From contig JAJEKV010000036.1 in assembly GCA_021234155.1 (NCBI GenBank), forward strand, positions 880,777 through 944,776: a stretch of DNA of 64,000 nucleotides, in the 5' to 3' direction. A model generated the notes under the pieces. That model saw only the letters and a program-made list of their open reading frames with translations. It had not been told where the DNA came from and did no database searches. Below, piece after piece: positions 11,150 through 23,759 of the stretch. The position numbers and the translations under genes were made by a program. Positions within the stretch are counted from its first letter, which is position 1, and every line of letters begins with the position of its first letter. The stretch comes from Isoetes taiwanensis. Taxonomy: Eukaryota > Streptophyta > Lycopodiopsida > Isoetales > Isoetaceae.

Positions 11150-11603
11150 ATTTGGATGTTAGGAAGCTTGGTTACTGGCTAATAAGTCACCTTCAAAGAA
11201 TTGGCCTTTTTGGATATCGCACATTAAAAATGTTAGATAAAACTTTTCTGATTGTTTTTTCTCATGCTGTTGTATCAGAACAGTTTATGGCACATGGGAT
11301 TGATCCTAAGTGGAGTGATTATATATTGTACCAGTCTTATTCTCCAGGTTTTAACCCCAACATGCTCAATGTTATGAAAATGCCGTACTGGTTCAATCTC
11401 CAATCTTCCTCCTGATTTGTTGGTGCCAGAGTTTTTAATTGATATTGCTAATAGCTTAGGCACTCACTTGGTCCAAACCATTATTGACTGGGCAAAGATC
11501 TGTGTGTCACTTCCCCGTGATCATGCTTTGCCAAAGTTTGTTGTGATTAAAAGTGGCCTTATGTTTTTCAAGTTTGACTTGAAATTGCTTAGCGATTCCT
11601 AGC
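11150..11603 (+). mobile_element. LINE ORF1-type DUF4283-like remnant
   Basis: Plus-strand blocks in two frames: KMPYWFNL..LPPDLLVPEF and LIDIANSLGTHLVQ, followed by IIDWAKICV to a stop near 11603. The pattern (PVW-like, LPPDL, F-x-x-IAxxLGT) is that of the DUF4283 N-terminal domain of plant LINE gag-like proteins. Several stops and frame changes show decay. It is unrelated in strand to the LINE tail just upstream. Confidence 0.55.
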
Positions 11604-12420
11604 TTACTATCTTATTTCTCCAGCTAGCCATGGTTGCAAATTTTCAAGCTAAAAGGGATCATCATGTTGTAGTCTCACTCATGCCCATGCCATCTTCCTT
11701 CATACCTCCTGCTTCTGTCTCCAATACTTCTACTCTGTCCATTTCTCTTCCTTCTCGGCCTCTGTCTTGTGCAAATGCAACAAACGTGGCTTCTATCGCT
11801 CCTTCCTCTCCTAAAGAGACTTGTTCTTTTGATGATGTTGCTAGAGATAAATTGCAATTGATTCAAATAGAACAAGAACGACAAGAAAGTGTTTAGGCAG
11901 GATGGACTACTTTCTGTTATGCTTAAATGTGTGTTGAACAAGAACCACCATAAACAGTGAACCTGATAACCTCTCTGCAGAAGATGGCAACCCATAAATC
12001 TTCACTATCTTTTTCATAAGGAGCCATACCAACCCTCATCATATTTGATTCCATTGGAGTTGTCAAATTGTTCTCAAACAGACCATCAATAATAGGTTCA
12101 CGAAAAGGTGAATGTTTGTCAAATTTTCGTTTTCCCTCTCCTCGCAGGAGCTCAAGTTATTCTAGGATCATCAGAGAATAAAATATTAGAATCCACCACA
12201 TTTAAATTTGAAGCAAACATATCAAAGCAAGCCCTGAATTCTCCATATGAATCCCATTTCCTGTCATAGTTAGTACCATATCTCTTTTTATGAGCACTTG
12301 CAAGAGTTTCAATATAAAATTCAAAATGCAGGTTAATCCAAAAGCTAGAAAAAAATTTATTCCCATACAGAACACAATTTCTTGACTTCCGAATATTCTA
12401 GAATAATAGTATTTAGGAAT
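11604..12420. other. Probable degenerate LINE DNA, no intact gene
   Basis: Ser/Pro-rich open frames on plus (11630-11896) and their antisense shadows, with no recognisable domain. The LINE pieces on both sides make older LINE sequence likely, but nothing definite is seen. Confidence 0.4.
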
Positions 12421-12429
12421 TTCTCATTG

Positions 12430-12610
12430 AATTAACTAAGAGACAGAAGATCTCGACTATGAGAGATGCCAAATTTATTACTTAGCCAAAACCAGAAACC
12501 ATTAAGCTTGTTGCAAAAACAAAAATGACTCATAGTTTCATCATTGCCACAGAGCACGATCTTGGCGAATATTTTTAGAGTCTTGGAGACTCTAAGAGAA
12601 TCTTTATAGA
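12430..12610 (-). mobile_element. LINE zinc-binding domain remnant
   Basis: The minus strand gives LCGNDETMSHFCFCNKLNGF, the CxxC..H..C pattern of the LINE reverse-transcriptase zinc-binding domain, followed by WFWLSNKFGISHS. It is too short and broken to place in a subfamily. Confidence 0.6.
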
Positions 12611-15040
12611 ATCTTCATCAGATGGCTATGCATTTGGCTTCTATTCGTCTTTGTACAATCCCTCATAGTACAAAAACTTGTAAATATATATTATAACAAT
12701 GTACTAATATTGCACATTAAGTCATTGTACATAGCATCCCACATATTAAGAAATTAAACCATTGAATAAAATCCCCTTTCCCCCAACCCCCCCCCCCCCC
12801 CCTCCCAAATTGTTTTCGGTGATATTCGCATGCAGGGCTTCCATCAAAAGTCTCGGGTCGTTGGATGACGCTTTCGGACAATCTTGGCCATTGTTAGGTG
12901 CAACTCCCTTTTGGGAAAGTTTCAGTTACCTATTAGTCAAACGCATGTATGTATATAGCGTTCCTCGCCTACCATTACATGCCCTGGATCAATATCACCA
13001 AACACAAGTGGGGTCCGAAGGGGGGATTTTATTCAATGGTTTAATTTTTTAATAAGTGGTATGCCATGATTTAATGTGCAATATTAATACATTGTTATAC
13101 TATATATGTATATATGATGTAGGTGTGCATGGGTCCCAAAAAAAAAAAAAATTGGCCCCAAAGGGGTGGTTCTGTATAACATGAGCTCTATACTTAGGAA
13201 ATGTTGCAATGGAACTACATGGGAAATGGATCATGGGATATGAAATAATATTAATACATTAACGAACATGGGATAACATATGTTGTAGAACACAAGAAAG
13301 TGTAAATATCCCTAGTTGAGCAGCTTCTTCTCTGGTTGTATTGCAGCTTCAAATACCTTGAAAATATACCACAGCCTTTTAGACCATTGAAATATATTTA
13401 GAGTCGAAGGCACTTTGTAGCAAGTAATAAAACGAACAAATAAAGGAAAGCAATAACACATCATAAATCCTACTCTTACATTATAAATAGACAAACAAAT
13501 GTGTAAATAATAATAAAGTGTATGCCAATATACACAACAACAACAACAACAATAATATGTATTCAGGATACAAATTGGAATTATATTACAAGCAGACATT
13601 TCAAAACATCTGATAAGTGATTTGTCCATTGGCAACAACTTAGCTTATCACAACTAGCAACTTTGATCTCCTGTGGAATAACCCTTGCCCAACATGCAAA
13701 TCACAACTATGCAGCCATACAACTTGGCAAAACTTTCTTCAAAGCTTTCTTCAGGTGGACGCACATCACGAAGATGCCTGCAAATTATGCTTTTTGAGGT
13801 ATATCCTTATGTTCTTCCTTGAAGGACTAAAATACAAGAAAAAGCAACAAAATTTTCACGAACACGGTACTGTAGCTTGCTGCCGGCTGCCTGCATGAGC
13901 AGAGTATCACAGCTTCCCACTCGAGCATAATAAGTTATATCTGTATGAATTGGGGATTTTTGAATCTTAACTCTCATATAAACAAAGCTAATCTGCAGAT
14001 TACAGTCAAGATGAATGTTGTATGCCTCCTATGTGAAAATAACTATATGGCCGCAAAAAAAAAAAAAAGAGTGGGCAATGTGCCTTGCACGATGTTAAGT
14101 ACTAAAGGGACTCAACTTGCATGCTCTATGCATGCATGATATGTGTGCATGCATTATGTGCATGTAATGCATGCATGCTTGCATTCCAAAACCATAGGTT
14201 GGGAGTGCAAACTAGCTAGAAATACAGCACGTGCTCTATAAGTACTGCTGGCATATCCTCACACAAATACAACAATAGAATCAATATGCAAACCATAGCA
14301 AAATGGCCGTATAGTTATATATTTTGCGTGAAGAACCATTTTTCTTTATATATTCATATATAAAAACCCAATGAGTCGTTGGGCATTGATTTCATTAAAA
14401 GCCTTGTATTGTTTTCATATGGTGTTCAATAAGATCTACGCACTTAAAGTGTTTTTCGGGGGTTTTTAGTAACGCAAGTGTGCCCTTCTCTGGTGTGACT
14501 TTTGGAATCTAAAAACACGTTTCAGGCCAAACTCTTTCTTTCTTTTTTTCCTCGGCTACCTTTTCCCTCGTACTGAAATTTTATTATGCCTGAGCACCTA
14601 ACTTCTCAGCCGGTGGATCTAACATTTGTGATGGCCGGTGGGCAGTGGTTATGGCTTTATGGTGATGGCGTTACGCTTGGCGATGGTGCTACCAAATTGT
14701 ACTTTTGGTCTCAGAGGTTATGACGCTTGTGCTTCCAGCAATGCTTATTTTCTTATTTCCTTTCTTTGATATTTTTTAGTTCAGATGAACTGTTCTAAGG
14801 AGGATGGCGATGGCGATGGCGCCTAAAGACTTGGCGGCTATGCCAGTTGAATGAGTAGCTAGATACATCCTTTCTTCACAGATAAGGATTCATTGCTGAA
14901 GATTTAATCTATGGCATGCACAAACTTCTTTCCCCCACCCTCTTCCCCAAGCTTGCCTTACTACTAGTTTTGTTTTTTGTCCAATTATGCTTCCTTGCCA
15001 TTGGAGAATTTTGGGTATGGTCAATTATGAAACCAATTTT
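12611..15040. other. Gene-free AT-rich stretch
   Basis: Holds a poly-C tract near 12785-12805, an A-run near 13139-13151, CAA/CAACAA repeats near 13536-13550, and alternating CATGCATG sequence at 14110-14180. No open frame here shows family similarity. Confidence 0.6.
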
Positions 15041-15042
15041 CC

Positions 15043-15078
15043 CATAGATAGATAGGTAGGTAGGTAGATAGGTAGGTG
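15043..15078. repeat. (GATA/GGTA)n microsatellite
   Basis: Short array of GATAGATAGGTAGGTAGG. It sits at the 3-prime side of the minus-strand LINE ORF1 relic, in the place where the related copy at 23.78 kb has AGATAAAGATAAAGATAG, so it may be a LINE tail. Confidence 0.7.
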
Positions 15079-15084
15079 GATGCG

Positions 15085-16235
15085 TTTTTTACATCCACAA
15101 AGTCCCAATTGGGCCATGGGATGAGTACATGCAAAGGACGGAGGCCCAAATGAAACCTGAGGATTAGGCCCCATCACAAAAACAATACTAAATAGGAATT
15201 AAGAATAAATATGAAGAGGGACCCAGTGATGCCGAAACTGTTCAGAAATTTGAAGGCCACTAATCCCTAATGATAGCATGACCTCCTCTATACTACCCAT
15301 TTTCCTTGTAGGTGAACTTCACGTACCCGAGATAAATCCCCTTTCCCTTTGCAAAGCTGTGCTGGGGTTAAATCTTCTTGGAAGGAAAAGATAGTCTCTT
15401 TCTGATGATTGCCATGCCTCAGCATATTCAGCCAGGACATGGCATTCTGAAAGCCAACTAGGAGATGATGAAGATGGCCTGGTCTTACTACGGTAACCTG
15501 ATGTGCCGAGATGATGCCATACGCCTATATGTGCATCACTTGGGTAAAGAAATGTATCATATTATCTATAGCAAGAGAGCCACTCACCTTCGCGTTGCGA
15601 TGATACGTAGGTTCAAGTCCAGTATGTGCTGGTCGTCTTCTGATGATCTAGTTGTGTCATAAGGACCCTGCCTACATGCTAAGCTACTATGACTGATACT
15701 GGTGGCATTGTAACAGACGCTGGTGGTAGGACAATCAGCAGCTCCAAGGGTTGTATCTAGCTCCCAAGGGTAACTGAGCGGATGTCCTTGTTATAGTGAT
15801 GTTGGCACTGAATTTGAGCATTGAACCTATCCAAGACCGTATCTAGAACTATGTTGGGAACTGGGTGGGCATCTCTTTGCATCAAGATAGGCCGCCAGAA
15901 GGTATGGCTCAATGTTAGAAGCATAGGGCCTCATAGAGGAATTTTGGGGTGTCTTTATTATGTTCTTGGCTTTGTGGATCTCCTTTGCCATAGTCTTGAT
16001 CCTGCGGTTTATGGTAAATGTCTCTGTACTATCTCTCTCCGTAATGTTGTCGAGATGCAAAGCTTGAATTTGATAAAGTTTGGGGCCTTTAGTGTGTTGA
16101 GCTCATGCCTGATGATTACAGGCAATAAAGCAAGGAGATACTGCCAGAATAAGAGTTGGAAAACTACAAAAGGAAAAAACTATCTGGCATTAAGATCTGA
16201 GCAGACTCATGCTGGCCATCCTACGATGTATATAT
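15085..16235 (-). mobile_element. LINE ORF1 relic, ORF2 absent
   Basis: Minus-strand relative of the ORF1 element at 23.76-25.09 kb. Shared features include GATTGCCATGC..AGCATATT-type sequence (plus strand) near 15408 against 24218, and the encoded DLTPAQL motif near 15365, which is typical of L1-like ORF1 RNA-binding domains. The 3-prime tail of about 250 bp follows ORF1 directly, as in the other copy. Many stops are present. Confidence 0.5.
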
Positions 16236-16239
16236 AGGT

Positions 16240-16347
16240 GAATGGAGGTTGGGACTCCATTCCCAGTTTTCAGGTGGGGTCCCACGACTGGCGTTAGTCG
16301 AGAGCGGGTCATCTGCAAAACCGGGAATGGATGACCAACCTCCATTC
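16240..16347. repeat. 108-bp foldback (inverted repeat)
   Basis: The left arm, about 34 nt, starts GAATGGAGGTTGG and ends near 16273. The right arm, 16313-16347, is its near-perfect reverse complement and ends CCAACCTCCATTC. The loop is about 39 nt. It lies exactly between the LINE relic and the 5-prime truncated L2 gene. It could be a small foldback MITE or a breakpoint structure. Confidence 0.85.
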
Positions 16348-17611
16348 TCGAGAGCTTTGTGAGATACATGTCTCAATCTATGCCGCATAAGTCGAAGATG
16401 AACGAGCACGGTGTACGAGTGGTCCAAAGGGTGTTGCCACAACATTATATCCAGAAAGAGTGCCTTAAAGAGGTCAACTCCATTCTAGAAACTACTGGAG
16501 ATCGGCCCTTTTCTCAATCACGTTTCAGCAGGTTATGGAAAACTCACTTCTCAAATGTGTGTGTCTTGCAACACATGCCATTCTCAAAGTGCAACACTTG
16601 CATTCAATTGAAGGATACACTTGCATCAACTACAATAGAGAAAGAAAGAATGGCAATCAGGAAGCAATTTGCAGATCACCAAAGGGACCAAATATCATGT
16701 AGACAGCTGTATTAGCAATGGAGAACATTTTCCCAAATGCAGCCTGACAGAGTTTTGCGTATAATTCATGATAAGATGGATCAACACGAGACTTTCTTGC
16801 CAAAGCTAGATCCTTTGCCCAAGTGTTGTCAAAACGCCTTTCAGATGAAAGTAAGTCTGATGGGTGTCTTTGACACATGGGCATGGAAATGGCACCTATG
16901 GTCATTTTGTGCTTGATCTATGGAGGGGTGATCCAAATTTCTATGTGAGTTCTATTTTCAAGTGCTTGAGAACAATAGAGAGAGGATCGATAGAAGGGAG
17001 GAGGTATTCTCCCTCAGCCCCCATTTTTTAGCTTTGATGGATGATCAACCGCTTTGTTACCAAAGACAGATAAAGGAGCTCACATCTAAGTTGTTGAAAG
17101 AAATAAGGAGGACTTGGGATGACTTCCCCTTACTTGAAAAACAACTGCCAAAGGAGCCATTTGTTCAATTGGACAACTGTTGGAAAGAAAACAAGAATAG
17201 ATGAATGTTTGGGGCAATGTCATACTTGACAGCAGTGGAAGTATTCAAGATTGTGAAGGTGGGATTCATGATAGTTCGTCATGCGCATAATGATATAGAT
17301 GTATTCTTTGGAACTTTCTTTACCAAGCTCAAGAGAGAAAACGTGACTAGTCTCCCTGAATTAATAGATGTGTTTGAGAGCTGCATTGACCGCAACCCAA
17401 TGGCTTTCTTGATGGATGAGGTTGCAGATTGGAAATCATTTGTCGAGGGATACTTGTTAGATGGTAAGGATCAGTTGACAGGACACATAAAGCCAACTCA
17501 CTTCAAGTTGGTTCAGGGACGAAATACCAATCATGCAATATAAGTGGAGACCAAGTGATAAGTTATGGATGCATGTACAAGGAATCGAGTTATGGCAAAG
17601 GGGGGCTACAG

Positions 17612-18268
17612 GTGAAGTTCTTATTCCTAGAGGGCAGCCAAAACCACTTCCTCCCTTCAAGACTGTTAAAGACTCTAGCCAACTAGTGAAGGGCATCAAG
17701 GATTATATAACGCACTGGGATGATGTTCGAAATGGAAAGCACACCTCCACTCAAGAAAAAAATCACATGGACTCCCTCATCAATCATTGGGAGAAAGTTG
17801 TGACATGCTTAGAAACAGAACAACCATGGGGTGAAGTTCTTATTCCTAGAGGGCAGCCAAAACCACTTCCTCCCTTCAAGACTGTTAAAGACTCTAGCCA
17901 ACTAGTGAAGGGCATCAAGGATTATATAACGCACTGGGATGATGTTCGAAATGGAAAGCACACCTCCACTCTGAAGAAAAATCACATGGACTCCCTCATC
18001 AATCATTGGGAGAAAGTTGTGACATGCTTAGAAACAGAACAACCATGGGGTGAAGTTCTTATTCCTAGAGGGCAGCCAAAACCACTTCCTCCCTTCAAGA
18101 CTGTTAAAGACTCTAGCCAACTAGTGAAGGGCATCAAGGATTATATAACGCACTGGGATGATGTTCGAAATGGAAAGCACACCTCCACTCTGAAGAAAAA
18201 TCACATGGACTCCCTCATCAATCATTGGGAGAAAGTTGTGACATGCTTAGAAACAACAACCATGGGGA
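17612..18268 (+). repeat. 219-bp tandem repeat, three copies, inside L2
   Basis: Units start at 17612, 17831 and 18050, each beginning GTGAAGTTCTTATTCC. Each keeps the frame for 73 residues (EVLIPRGQPKPLPPFK.. to ..VVTCLETEQPW). The units are almost identical apart from a small change in unit 1 (CTCAAGAAAAAAA against CTCTGAAGAAAAA), and unit 3 loses 2 nt at its end. This points to very recent expansion, or to an assembly effect. Confidence 0.9.
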
Positions 18269-18304
18269 GGGGGGGAGGGGAGGGGGAGGGGCGGGGGGGA
18301 CCGA
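18257..18304 (+). repeat. G-run tract with quadruplex potential
   Basis: Runs of four to seven G separated by single A or C bases directly follow the third 219-bp unit. G-quadruplex formation is plausible on the plus strand. Confidence 0.6.
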
Positions 18305-19039
18305 GAGACGGGTTCTTATTAGAGTCTAGATGGGAGGGTTCTCATGGAGCAAGCACATCTAAGAAAGTTGACTTGGGTCCTAACAATGGCTCCAAGTGGT
18401 TTGGAGAAGCAAGGTCTCAAAGCCGAAGTGGTTTGATCTTCCTGAATGGGATCCTTTTGAGGACATCAAGGAAGGATACTTTGTGCTAGTAAGGCCTGAT
18501 GATGACGATTGTCCAATTTGGTTAGGGATGGCACTCTCTGATGTTACCACCACTATGCTTGATGGAGAGGAGATGCGTCCTGGATTCCAGGTTCAATATT
18601 GGGAGCCCGTTGGAAGGCATAAGAGGGGCAACTTGAAGGAGCAATACACCGACTGCTGGGAGAAGAAGTGGAGGACAAATCAAGCTGATCCTCAAAGGAG
18701 GAAATTGATGGAGTGTGTGGTATGGTCATATCCAAGTTGTCACATTTCAAAGGACAAGACACACAAGATCCCCAAAAGGGAGATGGACAAAGCCATGAGC
18801 AAGCTCCATGCTATAGCACTGTATGAGGGTAGATAAAATTGAACACTTTCTCAACTCGTGGCTTGTAATATTTATGAGGAAAATAAGTGACCCGGTTCTT
18901 GATGTATGATGTGTAATTTGCATTCAATTCAATATTTTTTTTTTAGTATGAGTTCCATTTTCAGTCTGAGATCCAAACATCAGGATCTGACCCACTTTAA
19001 TTAAATGCGACTTAGTAACTATCTTGAAAAATGTAATAA

Positions 19040-20425
19040 GTGGACAAAAGTACTTTATACTAGCGTACTCTTACAATAGCCGCTTTGATCTCATCATCAA
19101 CTTCCTTAGCAACTGCAAAAAGTCTCTGTCTTGCGGCCATCCATGCCTCATTTGCTTCTGTCTACCAGTCATAAAACCATGTCATCATCTTATTACATAT
19201 CATAGTCAACATGGATAAGATGGGCTTGTTTCTTGCATCAAGCAGCCAAGAATTCAAAGTTTCAGCAATATTACAGGTAAGATGACCAAACATATACCCA
19301 GGAAAGTAAGTTTCTACCCAAAATCTGGGGTGCCACCCCTCATCAAGCAGCCAAGTTGCAGCCTCAGCATTTAAGTCTCTTTATTGTTTCAAGTATTTTT
19401 TGAAACTTAGGAATTGTTTCCAATAGAGCAGCTTTCCACAACAATTTTACCAACTCCGTGCTCTTGAATTCCTTCTTGAAAATTTTCCTGCCTCAAATAA
19501 AACCCATGTAGTGCACTTTCCCCGAATACAACAGATACTCCCTCTAATATTCCTTTCTGTCGGTCAAATAGAAATACGACTTGTGTTTTCATTGTCAAAC
19601 ACCTATGCATGTGACTAAGAAACCAGCTCCAATTGCTATTATTTTCAACGCCAACCCACCCATATGCTAGTGGAAACAAACTTCCACGAGCATCAACAAC
19701 AGTTGCCGTGAGCAAGATTCCTCTATATTTCCTTGTTAAAAATGTCCCATCGAGACCAATGATAGCGCAACAATGTCTAAAACCACTCAAACTAGCAGCA
19801 AAAGCAACGAACAATCTTATGAATTGTTTTTGTTCATCTTGCTAGACCAAACAAATAGTACCTGGATTGGCATCCATGAGCCAAGAGCAGAAGCTATGCA
19901 AATGCTGATAACCTTCTTCATGCCCACCGTAAAACTCAGTCATTGCATTCTCCTTTGCTAACCAATCTGTACAATATGTGATCTCCACTCCATGATCTTG
20001 TTGAACATCAACAACAAGATCAAAAGGCTTATAACTTGGTTGTTCTAAAAAATTGCCAAGGCAATTTCTGGTCACCCATTTTACACAAGCTTCCTTGTTA
20101 TTTCTTTAATTAAGACCACCACAAGAATGCTCGCCACCTATGATTTGGATTGCAACTTCTCTACTATTTGGTAGAATAGAAGCAAGAAGCATCCATGGAC
20201 AACCCTCAGCAACACACTTTAACCCTGTATCTGGAACGATCAGACTTGATCACTGACAATTCTACATGGTCTTTAATGGCTTGCATGAACTGCATTCCTA
20301 CATTCTTTAAGTGATGCAAATTTAGCACCAACAAACAATCGCATATCCATCTTCTTTCCCGTCCAACTACTACTGATGGTTTAATATGGCGTTTGGATGG
20401 AAAGAATATAGCCAATTATGGGAAA
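19040..20425 (-). pseudogene. MULE (Mutator-like) transposase remnant
   Basis: The reading order on the minus strand is that of MuDR transposases. An N-terminal zinc-finger-like part has CPWMLLASILPN and HSCGGLN near 20205-20100. A connector has CLGNFLEQPSYKPFDLV and EITYCTDWLAKENAM at 20075-19900. The MULE catalytic region at 19814-19500 has IIGLDGTFLTRKYRGILL, DARGSLFPLAYGWV, NSNWSWFLSHM and VVFLFDRQKGI. A C-terminal block has ETLNSWLLDARNKPILSML near 19260-19150. An in-frame TAG at 19842 and other stops break it. No terminal inverted repeats were found by eye. Confidence 0.85.
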
Positions 20426-20429
20426 ATAA

Positions 20430-21785
20430 GCAATCAAACCTTACTTAAAGCATAACATTTTGCTTGGAAATGATTTTGGAAGCATCAATAGTTGTTATTC
20501 TACAGCGTTCAATCTGCTATAGACATGAACGTCAAATTTCGCCAACCAGTTGGGCATTGCTCTAATCGCCTTGGGATTAGGAGTCCGTTGGGCACACTCT
20601 AATCGTCTTGGGATTAGGAGACCTGTTAACTGATTCGTAAATTTACACTCTAAACCTCTGCCCAGCTGCCCATGACCTGTCCAAAAGGCATTTTGGAAAT
20701 ATCGGGTTTTTGAAGGGAATTTTGGAAATTGCCCTAAACATAAGGGGCAATCTCGTAACTTTCTCTAGTATTTAAACCACAATAATAAGGATGGGATAAC
20801 AACAAAGCAACCAGTATCATACAAAGAAGAAATCCTCCAAAAGTTTGCAGTTTTAAAGTCAACATGAATATGAACGTCTTTTTGGCCTAAACATAGAAAT
20901 AGAAATAGATCTCCAATGTGGTAACTTAAATCATCATCAGTATGTAACATTTATATAAGAATTGTGGCACATCCATTTAGGTCCTATTAGAGACGAACGT
21001 TTATGTCCGATTAGAGAGGAACATATATAAGAGTTATATACATACTAAGAATTTGACCACGTTCCTTTAAAGTAATGAGGCTATGAGCATTACGTATATG
21101 AACTGGACATTTTGTTCTTGCATTGACAAATAAGAAGAATTTGAGATATGCAATGCAATACAACCTTACCTTGCAAAAAGAGATGGGGTTAATCATTTTA
21201 TATATTGTATCTGCACATAAAAGAGCAACAATTTATGCTTGAGACTTCAAGCCAAGCCCATCTCGGATCTTAATATCTACAAAAGAGACATCGTAGCTAT
21301 TCTAAAGAGAATCAAAGACCATAACATGTAGTCTGCATTGAAAATGTTAAAGACTGACCATGGTTGCATTTTTCGTAGCCAGATTTCAAATTGTAAATCA
21401 TATAATAGATGTATATTCTAACAACAGATACACCAACCAAGCTCAATATTTAATTAGAAGAATACAAATCGCCGCCTAGACTTTAGAGTGATGGCTAAAT
21501 GTCTTTTAATATCTAAATAAGAGAAAGCAAAAAAAGAAAAAGAAAAAAGCAAAATAAATCTGGTAACGGGCAGGCGATGGCGGCCGCCCTAAGGAAGATG
21601 TGTTAGGCGGGGGCTTTGGCCATTGTAAAAATCCTTGTAGACATCAAACAAGTTTACATGTTGCTGGAAGAGCTTGAAGGTTGTGGTTTGGGATAAGTCT
21701 CTCTCCCTCCCTCCCTTCGTCCCCCCCTCCTTTTTTTTCTTTACATACAAAATGCGGCCAAAAAGCATGACCACCATAACATCAT
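20430..21785. other. Gene-free stretch with a short direct repeat
   Basis: Near 20550-20635, CTCTAATCG(C/T)CTTGGGATTAGGAG occurs twice about 37 nt apart. The rest is AT-rich without recognisable coding sequence. Confidence 0.6.
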
Positions 21786-22075
21786 CTCCAAACGTAAGGA
21801 ATGAAAGAGGCTCAAAAAATAAACTGCCCAACCTACCTGTCTTAGTTTGATATCTTCATAAAAACTTACTGCACTATAATGATCTTTGCTTATAGTTTGC
21901 AATGCTACCTTTTGCAGGTCTTCTGGATTGGTCTCCAAACGTAAGGAATGAAAGAGGCTCAATAAATAAACTGCCCAACCTACCTGTTGATATCTTCATA
22001 AAAACTTACTGCACTACAATGATCTTTGCATATCGTTTGCAATGCTGCCTTTTGCAGGTCTTCTGGCTTGTTCAA
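21786..22075. repeat. Tandem duplication of about 146 bp
   Basis: CTCCAAACGTAAGGAATG starts at 21786 and again at 21932. Both copies continue through ATAAACTGCCCAACCTACC, TTCATAAAAACTTACTGC and TTTTGCAGGTCTTCTGG with few differences. No protein family was recognised on either strand. Confidence 0.85.
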
Positions 22076-22479
22076 CCATGACCAAGCCCTGGAAGTAACC
22101 AAGCCTCTCTCATTCATCTCCTCTTTCTTGTTCTATTGCATGTATCCAAAAGAGATCCTAAATTCTACCATGCATACACCTGGAAAGCCAGATAAAATCA
22201 ATATATGGCCATTTCAACATAATCTGTCAGTGAACCATCAAAATTTATGTTCCAGAATCAAGCTCAAGCACAAGGAAACTTAAGCTTATTATAATCAAGC
22301 AAATTCAAAATTGTTAAAGATCCTCAAGATAGAACATAATGCAGGGCCATGGTAGGACATTTCCCCGCCATCTCCATTCATATGCAATCTAGCATGTCCA
22401 ACATCGATTTGCCAAGAAGCAAAATGTCTGCTCTGTAAGTCGATGCACTGGGTGCACCACATGCTTCAATAACATGCAA

Positions 22480-23746
22480 TGAGAGGCAGATTTCTAAGTT
22501 CATTTGGAGGATCCTTAAGGATATGGTTGACTCACCTAAAGTGCGGTTGGTGAAGCAGTCACTTGCACATTGTGTTCCTTTTGGGAAAGCTTTGTTAAGA
22601 CCTCTTCTTCCTTGGGGTCTCTTTTATCAGCTATGCCCTTTTCCTAATGCCTCCCCTTTTTTGAAAGGCTTGCTGGAGTCTTAGGAGATAGTACGGACCT
22701 TATGTCGTATTGATCTTGTTGCATGTCATCAGTTGAGTGCTCCGTACTGGTGGATACCCGTGGAAAATAGTCTTACACTTTGTGACTCAGTTCATCCATT
22801 AACTCAACGGCGTTGGAGGTTAGTAGGAATCTTGACAGTTGCGGCATGGTATGATCCTGGCCAGTTAGGGACATGGCAAATCTTTCAAACAAAATTCTTA
22901 TTGTCTCGATGGGACAGACCTATTTGGCAAAAGGTTGCTAGTACTCTGCCATTGGTTGCTCCAGAGGCTATTGAAGGGTGCATGTGGATTTTCCACCAGA
23001 GTGTTCATGAGCATAGGCTTGTGAACTCTATGTACAGGCTGCTTGTCAATGGTGATATCCTTCCGCCATCCACTAAGTGGTCCCTTCAGGTCCCACCTCC
23101 TAGTTGGAGACGTATATGGACTTGGGCTTGGGATAAACTACTTCATCTCAAGGTGGCTGTGCTTTGGTGCCAGGTTCTTCACAGATGCCCTCGTGTGAAT
23201 GTGCTTGTCCACAGATTTGATCCTCAAGTGTCAGCATTCTGCCTACTGTGCAAGCAAAGGGACGAGATTATTGAGCATTGTTTCTTTTTATGTGATCATC
23301 TCCAGCCTGTTTGGTCTTGGCTGCGTTCTCTTTTTCATGTGACATTGACAAGTCATCAAGTGCTCCTAGCTATTCATTCGGATACTTGGAATAAGTTGCG
23401 GAGCCAAGCATTTTATTTAGCATCAAGATGGTTGTTGTAGTCCATTTGGAAGCGCAGAAGATTGTGTGTCTTTCAGGGTTTAGATATTCCTCCTGCAATT
23501 GTCCTCCAGGATGCACAAACTAGAATTGCTAAAGCCTATCATTGCTCTTCACTTGCTCCTTCCAAGTGACAGTTGATATTTGAGTTCCATTTGAGTGTGT
23601 TGTCTTATGCATAGGCTGGTGATTCTACTCAGTGGATCATAATTATCCTCTGAGATTTTTTTCCCGCCTGTGCATTTGTATCTGGCTTTTGGCTTGGAGT
23701 TTCAATAAAGTTTGACGTCCTTAAAAAAAAAAAAAAAAAAAAAAAA
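22480..23746 (+). mobile_element. LINE, 5-prime truncated, with poly-A tail
   Basis: End of LINE ORF2. The frame at 22733-23440 carries LLSRWDRPIWQKVASTLP, the linker RRIWTWAWDKLLHLKVAVLW and the zinc-binding domain CLLCKQRDEIIEHCFFLC. A stop replaces the Trp seen in the 10.4-kb copy (LLWSIWKRRR). The 3-prime UTR runs to an A-run of about 26 nt at 23721-23746. The reverse transcriptase and endonuclease are missing, so it is a dead-on-arrival insertion. Confidence 0.85.
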
Positions 23747-23759
23747 CATGCAAAGAGAA

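Larger units (their letters stand above)
16365..18836 (+). pseudogene. L2 DUF7869-type transposase-like pseudogene
   Basis: Lacks the N-terminal third and begins at MPHKSKMNEHG. Order of conserved blocks: KEVNSILET, FSRLWKTHFSNV, zinc-knuckle-like CNTCIQLK, then first acidic site DKMDQHETFLPK near 16770, second EPFVQLDNCWKENKN near 17160-17200 (followed by a stop), third RHAHNDIDVFFGTF near 17280-17315. The C-terminal part continues in another frame at 17533 (MQYKWRPSDKLW), enters a threefold 219-bp repeat, shifts again near 18270, and ends with DPFEDIKEGYFVLVRP and a stop at 18836. The first two acidic sites match L3 DRMDQKKTTLP and LQLDNTTRENKN. At least three frameshifts and one stop make it inactive. 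Confidence 0.8.

Noticed and set aside
18896-19230. Plus-strand short frame near 19.1 kb
   Set aside because: It is antisense to the MULE C-terminal block ETLNSWLLDARNKPILSML and surrounding sequence.
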